The notes: generated from the sequence alone by a model not told the origin. Positions 17,671 to 28,060 are shown, counted from the stretch's first letter. The stretch is 64,000 bases of DNA from Draconibacterium sp. (GCA_016705335.1 JADIYN010000019.1:57185-121184), one strand, 5' to 3'. Made by a program: numbers and translations.

Positions 17671-19242
17671 TCAAATATGTGGTTTCTCTCCCTCCCCTGG
17701 GAGGGCGGGAGAGGCTTTTATCAAATTTTTCCCCGTCATTTCTTTCGGAACTTCCAATCCCATAACATTCAACAACGTAGGAGCAACATCAGCAAGAATA
17801 CCGTTTTGCAGGCTGATTCCTTTTTTGTCAGAAATAAAAATACATGGAACAGGATTCAGTGAGTGGGCTGTATTTTCAGAGCCATCCTCATTAACTGCAT
17901 TGTCAGCATTTCCGTGATCAGCAATAATCATAATATTGAAACCACCTTCCAATGCTGCTTCAACAACTTCTTTTGCACACTGATCAACAGCTGTAACAGC
18001 TTTGTAAATAGCCTCATAAACACCGGTATGTCCAACCATATCACCGTTCGCAAAGTTCAGACAAACAAAATCAGCTTCACCGTTCCTGAGTTTTGGAACA
18101 ATAGCATTTTTAACTTCCGGTGCCGACATTTCAGGCTGCAAATCATAAGTCGGAACTTTTGGCGATTGAACCAAAATACGGCTTTCGCCCGGGAATTCAT
18201 CTTCGCGGCCACCGCTGAAAAAGAATGTTACATGGGCATATTTTTCTGTTTCTGCAATACGGATTTGTTTCAAGCCTGCATTCGAAACCACTTCGCCCAT
18301 TGTATTTGTAACATTGTCTTTGTCGAAAATTACATTAATTCCTTTAAAGTCGGCTTTGTAATTTGTCATGGTGTACCATTGTAAATTCATTGTGTGCATA
18401 CCAAATTCCGGCAAATCTTTCTGCGTGAAAGCAATTGTTGTCTGGCGCAAACGGTCGGTGCGGAAATTGAAACAAATTACAACATCGTTTTCTTCGATTA
18501 ATCCAACCGGGTTTTGTTTTTCATCAACCATTACAATTGGTTTCATAAATTCATCGGTAACTCCGGCATCATACGAAGCTTTAACAGTGGCAAGCAAATC
18601 AGTTGATTTATCCCCTTTCCCATGTGTATATAAATCGTAAGCCAATTTTAAACGGTCGTAATTTTTATCGCGGTCCATACCAAAATAGCGGCCAATTACC
18701 GAAGCGAATTTTGCATTTGTGGTTTCAAGAGCCATTAAATCTGTTTCAAGGAAACCATAACCTGAGCGCGGGTCGGTGTCGCGGCCATCCATTAAACCAT
18801 GTACAAAAACATCTTTCAATCCCATGTCTGTGGCAATCTGGCACAATGCAACCATATGTGAACTCAGCGCGTGAACACCGCCGGGGCCAATTAATCCAAT
18901 AAGATGAACTTTCTTATTATTCTCTTTGGCATAATTATAAGCTTTCAGAATTTGTGGATTTTCCCACATTGATTTATCGCGGATTGCTTTTGTAATTTTC
19001 ACCATATCCTGATACAAAACACGTCCTGCACCAATACTGAGATGACCAACTTCAGAGTTTCCCATCTGACCTTCAGGTAGACCAACGTCTTCACCACAAG
19101 CCATTAACTCTGAATGCGTATATTTTTCAATTAATGAATCCATGAAAGGAGTTGGTGCTGTTGCAATGATATCACCTTTTGAACCATCGCCAATTCCCCA
19201 ACCATCGAGGATCATCAATAATGTTTTTTGAATTTTTGCCAT
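17671..19242 (-). CDS. gpmI: 2,3-bisphosphoglycerate-independent phosphoglycerate mutase
   Basis: The enzyme interconverts 3- and 2-phosphoglycerate in glycolysis, using two manganese ions. I take the start at 19242 (MAKIQKTLLMILDGWGIGDG), since the 22 upstream codons are not family-like. The phosphoserine nucleophile is S63 in GNSEVGHLSIGAG. HGLMDGRDTDPRSG follows near residue 150, and IADHGNADN with HSLNPVP supplies C-terminal metal ligands. The normal C-terminus is MTGKNLI. Here it runs on for SPALPGEGEKPHI because a GC-rich palindrome overlies the 3' end and supplies a new stop. A -7 box TACTTTTG is at 19306-19313. Confidence 0.95.
   Translation of the reverse strand: MAKIQKTLLMILDGWGIGDGSKGDIIATAPTPFMDSLIEKYTHSELMACGEDVGLPEGQMGNSEVGHLSIGAGRVLYQDMVKITKAIRDKSMWENPQILKAYNYAKENNKKVHLIGLIGPGGVHALSSHMVALCQIATDMGLKDVFVHGLMDGRDTDPRSGYGFLETDLMALETTNAKFASVIGRYFGMDRDKNYDRLKLAYDLYTHGKGDKSTDLLATVKASYDAGVTDEFMKPIVMVDEKQNPVGLIEENDVVICFNFRTDRLRQTTIAFTQKDLPEFGMHTMNLQWYTMTNYKADFKGINVIFDKDNVTNTMGEVVSNAGLKQIRIAETEKYAHVTFFFSGGREDEFPGESRILVQSPKVPTYDLQPEMSAPEVKNAIVPKLRNGEADFVCLNFANGDMVGHTGVYEAIYKAVTAVDQCAKEVVEAALEGGFNIMIIADHGNADNAVNEDGSENTAHSLNPVPCIFISDKKGISLQNGILADVAPTLLNVMGLEVPKEMTGKNLIKASPALPGEGEKPHI
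17683..17716. repeat. GC-rich palindromic element (copy 2) inside the gpmI 3' end
   Basis: CTCTCCCTCCC and GGGAGGGCGGGAGAG form a long imperfect stem. On the minus strand the element reads AAAAGCCTCTCCCGCC...GGGAGAG and encodes the extra C-terminal residues of GpmI. Confidence 0.6.
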
Positions 19243-19305
19243 TTTATTTATTCTTTGTTTTTTGTCTTGATATTCAATACTAATTGTCTTTAATCTATCA
19301 GCCGA

Positions 19306-19313
19306 CAAAAGTA
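19306..19313 (-). promoter_or_regulatory. Possible -7 promoter box for gpmI
   Basis: The minus strand reads TACTTTTG, matching TAnnTTTG, 63 bases upstream of the proposed gpmI start. A TTTT in place of the -33 TTTG lies 17 bases further up. Confidence 0.45.
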
Positions 19314-19494
19314 TCCTTTTTTAAATCATTAAAAGAATAACAATCGATAGGATGAATTGATTTAACAAATTTTTAGGGGTGAGGCGTTTGAGTTCCAATT
19401 CGCAATGCAAAAAATACAAATTGAAAATTACTTCACTCAGCGCAACCAAAGTTTAATTATCTTCATCATACTAAAAACAATAAACTGCCTCACC

Positions 19495-20412
19495 GTGAAA
19501 ACTTTTTTCTACCCGTTGTTTATTTTACTTTTTACTTCCTGTTTGAGCGATGTTGAAAATTACAGATACAATTCTCAGTCGGATATCAATATTTTCCTTG
19601 TTAAGGAAGGGCAACTTTTGATTCATGATTCTGACGTTGATCTGAATTCACTTGAATTAGAATCCACTCCGTGGGTTAAAAGCACTGAAATTGACTTGTA
19701 CGACTGGTCATCACATACTTTTTATTTAAATACAGAAAAGGAAAAAGCGAAATACTCCGGCCGGCATTTTGTTGTAGTTTCGGGTGATGAACGACTTTTT
19801 ATTGGAGTATTTTTTCCGATGTACATGTCATCTTTTCCGCAAATGCCATCAATCAGTCCTGAAGACGCAATTTTTTATCCAAAAAATGTAATTCATTTTG
19901 GTCAGTTGGGACATCAATTTACCGGAAATCTGGAAGGGCAAAAAGAATTTAAAAAAGTGCTCATCTCATCAGACTTATTGCGGGAAGGAATTAAAGTTGA
20001 ACTTACTCGTGTTAAAAAGAAAAACCAGACAACAATTAATTACTCATTTCAGGTTACCAATATCGACAGGGAAAATATTTATGTTCTCGATCCCGATAAA
20101 ATGGGTGCTTCACGGTTTCACTATGTAACCAACGGAACATGGCTTTCGGTGAACAACACTTATTATTTTCCCAATCAGGTTAATAATACCGCATTTGACA
20201 AAGTTCAGGACAGTTGGTATTGCAAGTTAAAACCGGGAGAGAAAATGACAAGAAATGTGGAATTGTCCAATTTTCCATCGCTTCCTTCAGGAAAAGTAAA
20301 ATGTTCTTTTTCATTTCCCGGTTCAAATATGAAATCGGGAGATTGGAAAAAATCTGGCGGAAGAATCTGGATTGGAGATTATTACGTTGAAAAAGAATTG
20401 GAGATTGAATAA
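19495..20412 (+). CDS. Putative lipoprotein of unknown function
   Basis: About 305 residues from a GTG start (VKTFFYPLFILLFTSC), which puts the lipobox LFTSC about 16 residues in. An in-frame ATG at 19405 would add 30 residues before the signal peptide and seems less likely. The mature protein is rich in beta strands and aromatic residues, with no recognised catalytic motif. It precedes a TonB-dependent receptor gene by 174 bases, so an outer-membrane role is possible but unproven. Confidence 0.65.
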   Translation: MKTFFYPLFILLFTSCLSDVENYRYNSQSDINIFLVKEGQLLIHDSDVDLNSLELESTPWVKSTEIDLYDWSSHTFYLNTEKEKAKYSGRHFVVVSGDERLFIGVFFPMYMSSFPQMPSISPEDAIFYPKNVIHFGQLGHQFTGNLEGQKEFKKVLISSDLLREGIKVELTRVKKKNQTTINYSFQVTNIDRENIYVLDPDKMGASRFHYVTNGTWLSVNNTYYFPNQVNNTAFDKVQDSWYCKLKPGEKMTRNVELSNFPSLPSGKVKCSFSFPGSNMKSGDWKKSGGRIWIGDYYVEKELEIE

Positions 20413-20586
20413 ACTGGGATTGCAATTTCTTACCGCGGTTTTTCGGAGGTTATAATATTTCTGCACCCACACTTCATCCTTAAAAATCAACACTTCGGTA
20501 ACCTTCATTTTTGCAGCCCACACTTTCACCTCAACTTTGAGTTATCAAAAATTCATTAACAGAAGTTATTTTGAAAACTCAAAGTC

Positions 20587-22716
20587 ATGAAAACAATTTT
20601 TACAACTTTATTCCTTTTCATTTCAATCATCTCATTTTCTCAATTTACAATTTCGGGCAAAGCACAAACTGAAAAAGGCGAACCATTGCCCGGTGTTAAT
20701 ATTTTTATTGAAAACAGTTATGATGGTGCGAGTTCCGATGCTGATGGAAACTTTAAATTCAAAACTTCAGAATCAGGAAAAAAGGTTTTGAAAGCTACTT
20801 TCATTGGTTACAAATCATGGCAAAAAGAGATTGATTTATCGGGAAACCTTCAAATTGAAATTGAAATGAAGGAAAGTGTAAACACGCTTGATGCCGTTAC
20901 AATCACCGCCGGCAGTTTCGCGGCAGCCGATGAATCCCGCGCTTCAATAATGAAACCACTCGATATTTATACTACGCCCAGTGCAAATGGCGATGTAATG
21001 GCTGCAATGCGCACAATGCCCGGTACACAGGCAGCTGCCGACGATGGACGGCTGATGGTTCGCGGTGGCGATGTGTACGAAACAAAAACCTACATCGACG
21101 GATTAATTGCCGCAAAACCATACTACTCGAAAACGCCTGATATTGCTACCCGGGGACGTTTTGCACCTTCCCTCTTTAGTGGTGTAATGTTTAATTCAGG
21201 TGGATATTCAGCAGAATACGGACAAGCACTTTCGTCGGTGCTGGTTCTCAACTCAAACGATATTGCTGCCGAAGATGTCACAGGTATTTCACTGTTAAGC
21301 ATTGGAGGAGAGGCAAATACTACACAAAGAATGAAAAATTCGTCGTTTGGTTTATCGGGAAGTTATACAAACCTTTCACTTTACGACAAGCTTTTCAACA
21401 GTTCTGTTGATTGGGAAAAACCGGTTGAAGCAGTTAACGGAACGGCTGTTTACCGTTACAAAACAAAAAGTAACGGCATGTTAAAAGGATTTCTCACGAC
21501 CGACTACGGCAATCTTTCCTACCAGGTTCCAACCGCTGATGAAAATCAGAAAATGCTGATTTCAAACAAAGGATTGACAACATATTCGAATCTCTCATAC
21601 AGGGATTGTTTCTCTGAAAAATCGTGCTACAAAATTGGTGTTTCAACAACTTCGCAAAACAATAAAACCGGACTGGGCGATAATTCGGTGGAAACTGCTG
21701 AGTTGAATATTGAAACCCGTTTTACCGTTATTCACGATATTTCGGAAGGAGTAAAATTTACCTGGGGTGCCAACGAAACTTACAATAAATTCAATGAAGA
21801 TTACATTGAAAATAAAGGACAAACCTACAATTCTGATTACATCGACAATTTATTTGGAGGATTTATCGAAAGCGAAATCAAATTCACAAAAAACCTTGCA
21901 ATTCGTCCCGGATTGCGTTCAGAATTTGATTCAGTAATAAAAAAATGGAATTTAGCTCCCCGTTTTGCAATTGCAGTGAAAACCGGGAAAGACGCTCAAT
22001 TGTCTGCTGCGTGGGGAATGTATCATCAAACACCACAATCGGAATATTTAAAAATTGAGACAAAACTTGATTTTGAGAAAGCAACTCATTACGTATTAAG
22101 TTACCAGTTTGGTGAAGTTTCGAAAAGGCTTTTCAGGGCCGAAACATATTATAAAACCTATAAAGATTTGATTACCTGGCAAACTGGTGATTTCAATTTG
22201 CCTTCAAATTTGATTAACAATGGTAGCGGGTACGCCGGAGGATTAGATATTTTCTGGCGCGACCAAAAAAGTATAAAAGGTTTTGATTACTGGGTAACTT
22301 ATTCATTTATCGATACAAAAAGAAAATATATGGATTACCCGGAAAAAGTTACACCTGATTTTATCTCGGATCATACTTTTTCTGTAGTCGGGAAATACTG
22401 GTTGCATAAAATCAACACCCAGGTTGGAACTTCGTTTACAGCTGCAAGCGGAAGACCTTACAACAACCCGAATTCAACTGATTTCATGGGAGAACGAACA
22501 AAACCTTATAGTGATTTGAGTGTGAATTTTAGCCATATTTTCTATATCGGCAACCAGTATTCGGTTTTGTATTGTTCGGTAAATAATGTTTTGGGAAGCG
22601 AAAATGTATTGAGTTACCGTCCAACGGGAATTACTGATGCACAGGGAAATTATTCATTGATTCCTGTAAAACGTGATTTAAAAAGGTTCGTTTTTGTGGG
22701 CTTGTTTCTAAATTAA
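20587..22716 (+). CDS. TonB-dependent outer-membrane receptor
   Basis: A 709-residue receptor with a signal peptide (residues 1-18). It has a carboxypeptidase-regulatory-like domain (residues 20-95: TISGKAQTEKGEPLPGVNIF), a plug domain with MRTMPGTQAAADDGRLMVRGG near 142-162, and a beta barrel ending in FVFVGLFLN. It lacks a SusD partner, so it is not a standard SusC. The substrate could be a metal complex, peptide or small glycan. It is upstream of a secreted helical protein and a LytS/LytTR pair on the same strand. Confidence 0.88.
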   Translation: MKTIFTTLFLFISIISFSQFTISGKAQTEKGEPLPGVNIFIENSYDGASSDADGNFKFKTSESGKKVLKATFIGYKSWQKEIDLSGNLQIEIEMKESVNTLDAVTITAGSFAAADESRASIMKPLDIYTTPSANGDVMAAMRTMPGTQAAADDGRLMVRGGDVYETKTYIDGLIAAKPYYSKTPDIATRGRFAPSLFSGVMFNSGGYSAEYGQALSSVLVLNSNDIAAEDVTGISLLSIGGEANTTQRMKNSSFGLSGSYTNLSLYDKLFNSSVDWEKPVEAVNGTAVYRYKTKSNGMLKGFLTTDYGNLSYQVPTADENQKMLISNKGLTTYSNLSYRDCFSEKSCYKIGVSTTSQNNKTGLGDNSVETAELNIETRFTVIHDISEGVKFTWGANETYNKFNEDYIENKGQTYNSDYIDNLFGGFIESEIKFTKNLAIRPGLRSEFDSVIKKWNLAPRFAIAVKTGKDAQLSAAWGMYHQTPQSEYLKIETKLDFEKATHYVLSYQFGEVSKRLFRAETYYKTYKDLITWQTGDFNLPSNLINNGSGYAGGLDIFWRDQKSIKGFDYWVTYSFIDTKRKYMDYPEKVTPDFISDHTFSVVGKYWLHKINTQVGTSFTAASGRPYNNPNSTDFMGERTKPYSDLSVNFSHIFYIGNQYSVLYCSVNNVLGSENVLSYRPTGITDAQGNYSLIPVKRDLKRFVFVGLFLN

Positions 22717-22953
22717 AGAAAGGAGGCAAATATGAGATTAGGAGGTATTTTGGATGCCAACCAGAACGTATGGTGGCTTTTCGAATTGTTGGCAAGAGAA
22801 GACGGAAAGTCGGGCTGTCGCCGACTGATTGAAATTCTTTAATTCGTTTCCGACAATCCCTAAAATCCAACAGTTCGGTAACAAACAATTTCAACCCAAA
22901 TAATTTAAGGACAATTTTGAATTAAAATTATTAATCGATAAAAGCAAAAAATT

Positions 22954-23600
22954 ATGAAAACAATTATCACATTAACAGTTCTTCTTTCAGTTTTTACTTC
23001 TACGGCTTTTTCTTCGAACTATGAAGAAGCAATGAAAACCAACATCTTAAAAATAGACGAATCAAAAACACTGCAGATTTCACAACCCTTGCCAACCAAT
23101 TTCAACGCATTGCAAATGCTGAGAAAGACAAGTGGTTACCGGGTTATTATGTTGCATATTGTTATGCCAGGGCAACCACAATTAGCGAAATGCCTGCCGA
23201 TGACAAACACAAGCTGCTTGACCTTGCTCAAACACAAATTGATGTTTTACTGAAATCAAATATAGCCGAATCTGAAATTTTTGCATTGCAGGGATTTATT
23301 TACCAGATGCGAATAACTGACATGATGAAGGGAATGAAATTCTCTGGTTTATCAAACGAATCACTCGAAGAAGCTGAAAGACTTAATCCAAACAACCCAC
23401 GGGTGTATTATTTACGGGGAGCAAATATTTTCTACACACCAGTGGCTTTTGGTGGAGGGAAGGAAAAAGCAAAACCAATGTTTGAAAAAGCGGCTGCACT
23501 TTTTGAATCTCAAAAGCCGGCGAATGAAATTTCTCCAAATTGGGGAAAAGAACATAACACCCAAATGCTTCAACAGTGCAATGAAGGTGATAAAGAATGA
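22954..23600 (+). CDS. Secreted TPR-like protein (one frameshift)
   Basis: The N-terminal signal peptide MKTIITLTVLLSVFTSTAFS is followed by helical segments. The frame breaks near 23070. Inserting one base gives ...TLADFTTLANQFQRIANAEK and then WLPGYYVAYCYARA, a TPR-like repeat, continuing to NPNNPRVYYLRGANIFYTPV and the stop at 23600. About 215 residues in all. It follows the TonB-dependent receptor and may assist an envelope process; no specific function can be assigned. Confidence 0.75.
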
Positions 23601-23712
23601 GTTTAGAGTGATTTATTAAATAGTTTATGATTATTTTGTCGTTTCCAAAAACAATTCTTTACTATTCAAATTCGCGTTATTAAAAAACATAATATTGACA
23701 CAATAATAAATT

Positions 23713-24771
23713 ATGGCATTTCAAAATTCTACTACAGTTAAAAAAAGTACTGTCGGTCAACTTCTGGAAATAGTACTAATGTCAATAGCAATTGGGTTGG
23801 TAACCAGTTTGTTGATGGGAGGAACTTTAATTAAATCAGTTGAAGCTTATTTATGGAATGCAGGTTATTCCATTTCCATAGGAATTCCACTGTTTTTAAA
23901 TGGTTTTTTCTTTGAAAAAATTGCTTCCCGATTTATTGACTGGATTAAAAGGCCTGTTAAAAGTCTTTTAACCGCTCTGTCAATGCATTTTGTTTACACA
24001 AGTCTTGTAATTTTTTCGGTTAACTGGTTTTGGTTTATTCTTATTTTAAATCAAAATTGGGATACATTTTGGGGAACCAACAAGGGAACAATTATTTCTG
24101 AATACATCATTTTTATTATAATTGCCACTATTATTTATGCCATGTCTTTTTTTAAATCGTGGCGGGTTCAGGTTCAGGAAACCGAAAAAGTAAAAAGTGA
24201 AGCACTGGCTTTAAGATATAAAGTTCTGCAAGACCAGATTAATCCGCACTTTCTGTTTAACAGTCTGAATGTGTTAGGCAGTTTGATTGATGTTGATGTT
24301 GCAAGAGCAAAGGAATTTACCCGCGAACTCTCCCTGTTTTATCGTGATGTTTTACACTATAAAGACCAGGATATCATTTCCTTAAAAGAAGAAATTGAAT
24401 TTGTCAGAAAGTATGTTTATTTACAGCAAATCAGGTTTGGCGAAGCACTTCAGGTAGAAATTATTGCTAACGAAAAGGTGGAAGGTAGTGTAATTCCTTT
24501 GTCGCTGCAGTCGCTTGTTGAGAATGCCATAAAACACAACGAAATTTCACAAGCCAATCCACTTAATATTGTAATTGCTATTTCCGATGAATTTGAATTA
24601 ATTGTTGAAAACAATCTTCAACCCAAAAAAATATTGGAGGAATCAAGTCATACCGGGTTGCAAAATTTGGCTGGCCGCTACCTTTTTTTAACCGGTAAGG
24701 AAATGATAATTACAAAAAGCGATAACTATTTCAGGGTTAGTTTGCCATTAATTCAAATTGAAAATGTATGA
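23713..24771 (+). CDS. LytS/YpdA-type sensor histidine kinase
   Basis: A 352-residue membrane kinase of the His_kinase/HATPase pair common in Bacteroidota. Four hydrophobic segments (about residues 17-40, 52-68, 88-112 and 128-147) form the sensor. The phosphoacceptor is H179 in DQINPHFLFNSLN, and the ATP-binding N-box is SLVENAIKHNE near 265. The stop codon overlaps the ATG of the response regulator (ATGA), so the two genes are translationally coupled. There is no large extracellular ligand domain, so the stimulus may be within the membrane. Confidence 0.92.
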   Translation: MAFQNSTTVKKSTVGQLLEIVLMSIAIGLVTSLLMGGTLIKSVEAYLWNAGYSISIGIPLFLNGFFFEKIASRFIDWIKRPVKSLLTALSMHFVYTSLVIFSVNWFWFILILNQNWDTFWGTNKGTIISEYIIFIIIATIIYAMSFFKSWRVQVQETEKVKSEALALRYKVLQDQINPHFLFNSLNVLGSLIDVDVARAKEFTRELSLFYRDVLHYKDQDIISLKEEIEFVRKYVYLQQIRFGEALQVEIIANEKVEGSVIPLSLQSLVENAIKHNEISQANPLNIVIAISDEFELIVENNLQPKKILEESSHTGLQNLAGRYLFLTGKEMIITKSDNYFRVSLPLIQIENV

Positions 24772-25540
24772 AAATTCTAATAGTTGAAGACGAACCACTT
24801 GCAGCAGCACAACTTACGGCAAATATAGCTGTTTTAAAACCGGGAGCTCAAATTTTAGCTGTTTGTGACACCGTAAGAAGTGCTGTTAACTGGCTACAAA
24901 ATAATCCGGCACCCGACCTTTCCTTTTCGATATCCAGTTGGGCGACGGATTGAGCTTTGAAATTTTCGAACTAGTTGAATTTAAACAACCTGTAATTTTT
25001 ATTACCGCCTTTAACCAATATGCAATTCAGGCCTTTAAAGTAAACAGTATCGATTATCTCTTAAAACCGATTGACAAAACCGATTTGGAAAGAGCGCTTA
25101 CGAAATTCGAAAACCTGACACAACCCAAAATTTCAGGAATTACACCGCTGGCTCTTGAAGATATTATTTCATCGTTGAAAATTAAAACCTATAAAGAACG
25201 GTTTTTGGTGAAGGTTGGAACTCATATTCGCGTAGCTGAAACCCGCGGTATTCTTTATTTCTATAGTTTTCAGAAGGGAACTTATATAAAGTTAAATGAT
25301 GGAAAAGATTATTTGCTCGACCAAACGCTTGAACAAATTGAATTGCAGGTTGATCCATCTGTTTTTTTTCGAATTAACCGAAAATATCTTGTCTCTTTAA
25401 AAAGCATCACAGATGTAATTTCGTACAGCAATTCGCGCTTAAAACTTAAAATTTTATACCCAGTTGATGATGATTTTTTGGTTGCGCGCGAAAAGGTAAA
25501 TCAGTTTAAAAGCTGGCTTGAAGGGGAAAAGGGTGTTTAG
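24768..25540 (+). CDS. LytTR-family response regulator (one frameshift)
   Basis: The N-terminal receiver domain begins MKILIVEDEPLAAAQL. The frame breaks at the T-run near 24920. Adding one T restores PDLFLFDIQLGDG, which contains the phosphoacceptor aspartate of the family. The receiver continues with FITAFNQYAIQAF and the lysine in YLLKPI. The C-terminal half is a LytTR DNA-binding domain (FLVKVGTHIRV, RINRKYLVSL). It partners the preceding kinase. The targets are unknown. Confidence 0.9.
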
Positions 25541-25592
25541 ATCAGTGTTTAAAGTTTAAAGTTCAATGAAAACGAGTGAAATGGTTTGGGTT

Positions 25593-26234
25593 TCAAGCAA
25601 TTTTGATGAGTTTCATAATTCCATCCCAAATCAGCCAAACGGCAAACATTGCTAAAAATGCTGCACAAACGCCAACCAAAATGCGATAGAATTTGTTGCT
25701 GAAAAATTTTCGTCCCTTTCCAACCGCGATTGAAATGGCCGAATACCAAACCAAATCACCTAAAATGTGCCCCACAAAAAAGAATGCAATTCCTGCAAAA
25801 CCCAATTCTTTTGAAACCAAAACATAACCCAGTCCAATTGTTGCCCACCAAATTATCCAGTACGGATTGGCAAGACTCATCAATATTCCGGCTAAATATA
25901 AGTTTATGGTTTTGCCCGAAGTTGTTTCAGCTTTAATCTCTAATGTTGGCAGAGAACGGAACATACTTTGTGCCATCCAGATCATTATCAATCCGCCAAC
26001 CATGGCCACACCCACAAAAAATATTTCGTTTTTGAAAAGAGGTGTCAACCCAAAAAACAATGCAAGTAAAAGTGCAATTTCCAAAACAGCGTGACCGGCA
26101 ATCATTTTCGGACCAACCCACGGCCCACTTCTTGCACTTTCACCAATTGTCATTGTCATTAATGGTCCCGGCATCATTGCACCACTAAAAGCAATGAAAA
26201 ACGAAGTGATAAAAATGGTAAGTAAAGAAAGCAT
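25593..26234 (-). CDS. LysE-family amino-acid exporter
   Basis: A 213-residue inner-membrane protein with about six transmembrane segments. The N-terminal motif SGAMMPGPLMTMTIGESARSG is the LysE/RhtB signature. SLANPYWIIWWATIG near residue 120 is the second conserved block. Related proteins export amino acids or homoserine lactones; the substrate is not known. It is divergent from the CPBP protease gene. Confidence 0.88.
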   Translation of the reverse strand: MLSLLTIFITSFFIAFSGAMMPGPLMTMTIGESARSGPWVGPKMIAGHAVLEIALLLALFFGLTPLFKNEIFFVGVAMVGGLIMIWMAQSMFRSLPTLEIKAETTSGKTINLYLAGILMSLANPYWIIWWATIGLGYVLVSKELGFAGIAFFFVGHILGDLVWYSAISIAVGKGRKFFSNKFYRILVGVCAAFLAMFAVWLIWDGIMKLIKIA

Positions 26235-26261
26235 TTTTCAAAGATAAAGTAAAAAACAAAT

Positions 26262-27203
26262 ATGGCATTTACAGCTTTTCGTGAAATGAAACCTCTTTCG
26301 CAATTCATGTTTTCATTATTTATAATTATTGCAAGTTTCCTTGCGTTTCTGGTGTTGTCGCTTGTAATTGCCATGCCCTTTTTTGGGTTCGAATCAATAC
26401 TGAATATAACAAATATCAATGATTTGAATAACCCTGAAAGCATAAGAATTTTAAAGTATTTTCAAATCGTTCAGTCCATTGGTGTTTTTATCATTCCTCC
26501 GTTTATTTTGGGTTGGTTGTTTCACGGAAATATTGCCGAATACCTGAGTTTGAATAAATCTGTAAACTTTGCATCAGTACTTTTGGTTTTGCTGCTCAGT
26601 TTCTCAGCTTCACCATTAATAAATTTTATAGGTGAAATGAATGCAAACATGCAGTTGCCCGAATGGTTGTCGGGGGTTGAGCGCTGGATGAAAAATGCAG
26701 AGGAAAGCGCTGCAGTACTTACTGAGGCTTTTTTAAAAGTTGATAGTCTGGGTGGGTTGCTTTTTAATATTTTCATGGTTGCCTTTTTACCGGCAATTGG
26801 CGAAGAATTGCTGTTTCGGGGAGTTATTCAGCGTATTTTTACAAACTGGACAAAAAATATTCATTGGGGAATCTGGATTACAGCAATCCTTTTCAGTGCA
26901 CTGCACATGCAGTTTTATGGTTTTGTTCCCCGCATGTTTCTTGGTGTTTTATTTGGTTATTTGTTGGTTTGGAGCGGCTCAATGTGGTTACCAATCATTG
27001 CACATTTTATTAATAATGGCGTTGCGGTTGTTGCAATGTATATGATAGATAAAAAACTTATAACTCCCGATATAGAAGAGATTGGATCTACTTCCGACAG
27101 CTATTACATGGCTGTTGTAAGTTTTGTTCTTATCGTAATTTTTATGCTGATGATAAAACGACAAAACAGTGAAGCTAATCAGGAATCAATATACTCCAAA
27201 TAA
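26262..27203 (+). CDS. CPBP-family intramembrane metalloprotease
   Basis: A 313-residue protein with about eight transmembrane segments. Catalytic motifs of the CPBP (Abi/Rce1-like) family are E181-E182-x-x-x-R186 in GEELLFRG, H215 in FSALHMQF, and HFINN with H248 and N252. Such proteases process prenylated or membrane peptides or bacteriocin-related proteins; the substrate here is unknown. Intact and divergent from the exporter gene. Confidence 0.88.
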   Translation: MAFTAFREMKPLSQFMFSLFIIIASFLAFLVLSLVIAMPFFGFESILNITNINDLNNPESIRILKYFQIVQSIGVFIIPPFILGWLFHGNIAEYLSLNKSVNFASVLLVLLLSFSASPLINFIGEMNANMQLPEWLSGVERWMKNAEESAAVLTEAFLKVDSLGGLLFNIFMVAFLPAIGEELLFRGVIQRIFTNWTKNIHWGIWITAILFSALHMQFYGFVPRMFLGVLFGYLLVWSGSMWLPIIAHFINNGVAVVAMYMIDKKLITPDIEEIGSTSDSYYMAVVSFVLIVIFMLMIKRQNSEANQESIYSK

Positions 27204-27228
27204 ACTTTACTGTTTTGAAATTCAAAGG

Positions 27229-27963
27229 CTAAGCAAAATCAAAAAGCAAATCCCGCTGTAGTTCTTTGTCGGTAAGCTTTCTCTTTTCTTTTCTCCGGAA
27301 TATATAAACAATGCCATATTCCTGCGCAATCTGGCGTTTATGTTTCGGATTATCGGTTTTTATTCCTTCTTCAATTTCATTCCACAACTGGCTGATAAAA
27401 TCGTTTGTGGTTTTTCGCAATTCCTGCATGGCGTTGTAGGTACGGGTTGTATTCTTTTTCAGGTTTTGCTGAAAAATTGCAGCATCCTTAAATTCTTCAA
27501 CTTTAATCCGAACCAATGCGATTGATGGATTATATATAGCACTGCCGCCACTTTGAATACGTTTTTGTTCGCCTTCAACAACTTTATTTCCCCAATGCAA
27601 AATTTCTTCCTCAGTATTTAATGGCGGAACTTTACCTTCGAATTCGCCTAATCCATAATATTTAATTCCACCATTTATTTCACCACGTTCAGAAGTGAGG
27701 TACAAAACCTGGATAAAATGCGAAACATACATACGGGCTTTATCCATTTTTGCTTTAAACTCATGGTTTTTATCCGCCTGAATCTGAATATTCATTTCAT
27801 AATGTTTCAACAGATTCTCAAATTTGCTTTTAACAATTTGAAGTTCCTCGATTGATTTTGCTGAAATAGCAACCTTTCCGTTTTTGAATTCCACTTTTTG
27901 TAAAGCGGCTTCAAGAGCTCTTGTCCTTGCTTTGTCAGTTGTCGGTAAACGTCTGTATGGCAT
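27229..27963 (-). CDS. Conserved Bacteroidota protein of unknown function
   Basis: A 244-residue, lysine- and glutamate-rich protein that is mostly helical. The N-terminal MPYRRLPTTDKARTRALEAA and the later TYNAMQELRKTTNDFISQLW look conserved and coiled-coil-like. There is no signal peptide or transmembrane segment. No motif links it to a known activity. It lies between the protease and the sdh terminator. Confidence 0.75.
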   Translation of the reverse strand: MPYRRLPTTDKARTRALEAALQKVEFKNGKVAISAKSIEELQIVKSKFENLLKHYEMNIQIQADKNHEFKAKMDKARMYVSHFIQVLYLTSERGEINGGIKYYGLGEFEGKVPPLNTEEEILHWGNKVVEGEQKRIQSGGSAIYNPSIALVRIKVEEFKDAAIFQQNLKKNTTRTYNAMQELRKTTNDFISQLWNEIEEGIKTDNPKHKRQIAQEYGIVYIFRRKEKRKLTDKELQRDLLFDFA

Positions 27964-28060
27964 AATTCTGTAAAGTTTCCTGCGAAGTTAATGAATCGCA
28001 AACAGGAATTTATTTGTTCGCCTACTTACTTATTCACAATTTGATGTGTATTATTTTTAC

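Noticed and set aside
20180..20529. Minus-strand frames over the lipoprotein 3' end
   Set aside because: They overlap the lipoprotein gene antisense and lack any start context or motif.
22717..22953. Possible small gene after the TonB-dependent receptor
   Set aside because: A short frame exists on the minus strand, but it is partly antisense to the receptor's end and looks random in composition. I see nothing supportable in this gap.
9279..25540. Loss of UAG as a stop codon, because prfA is damaged
   Set aside because: Several intact genes end in TAG at the expected place, for example at 16324 and 25540, so UAG still works as a stop.
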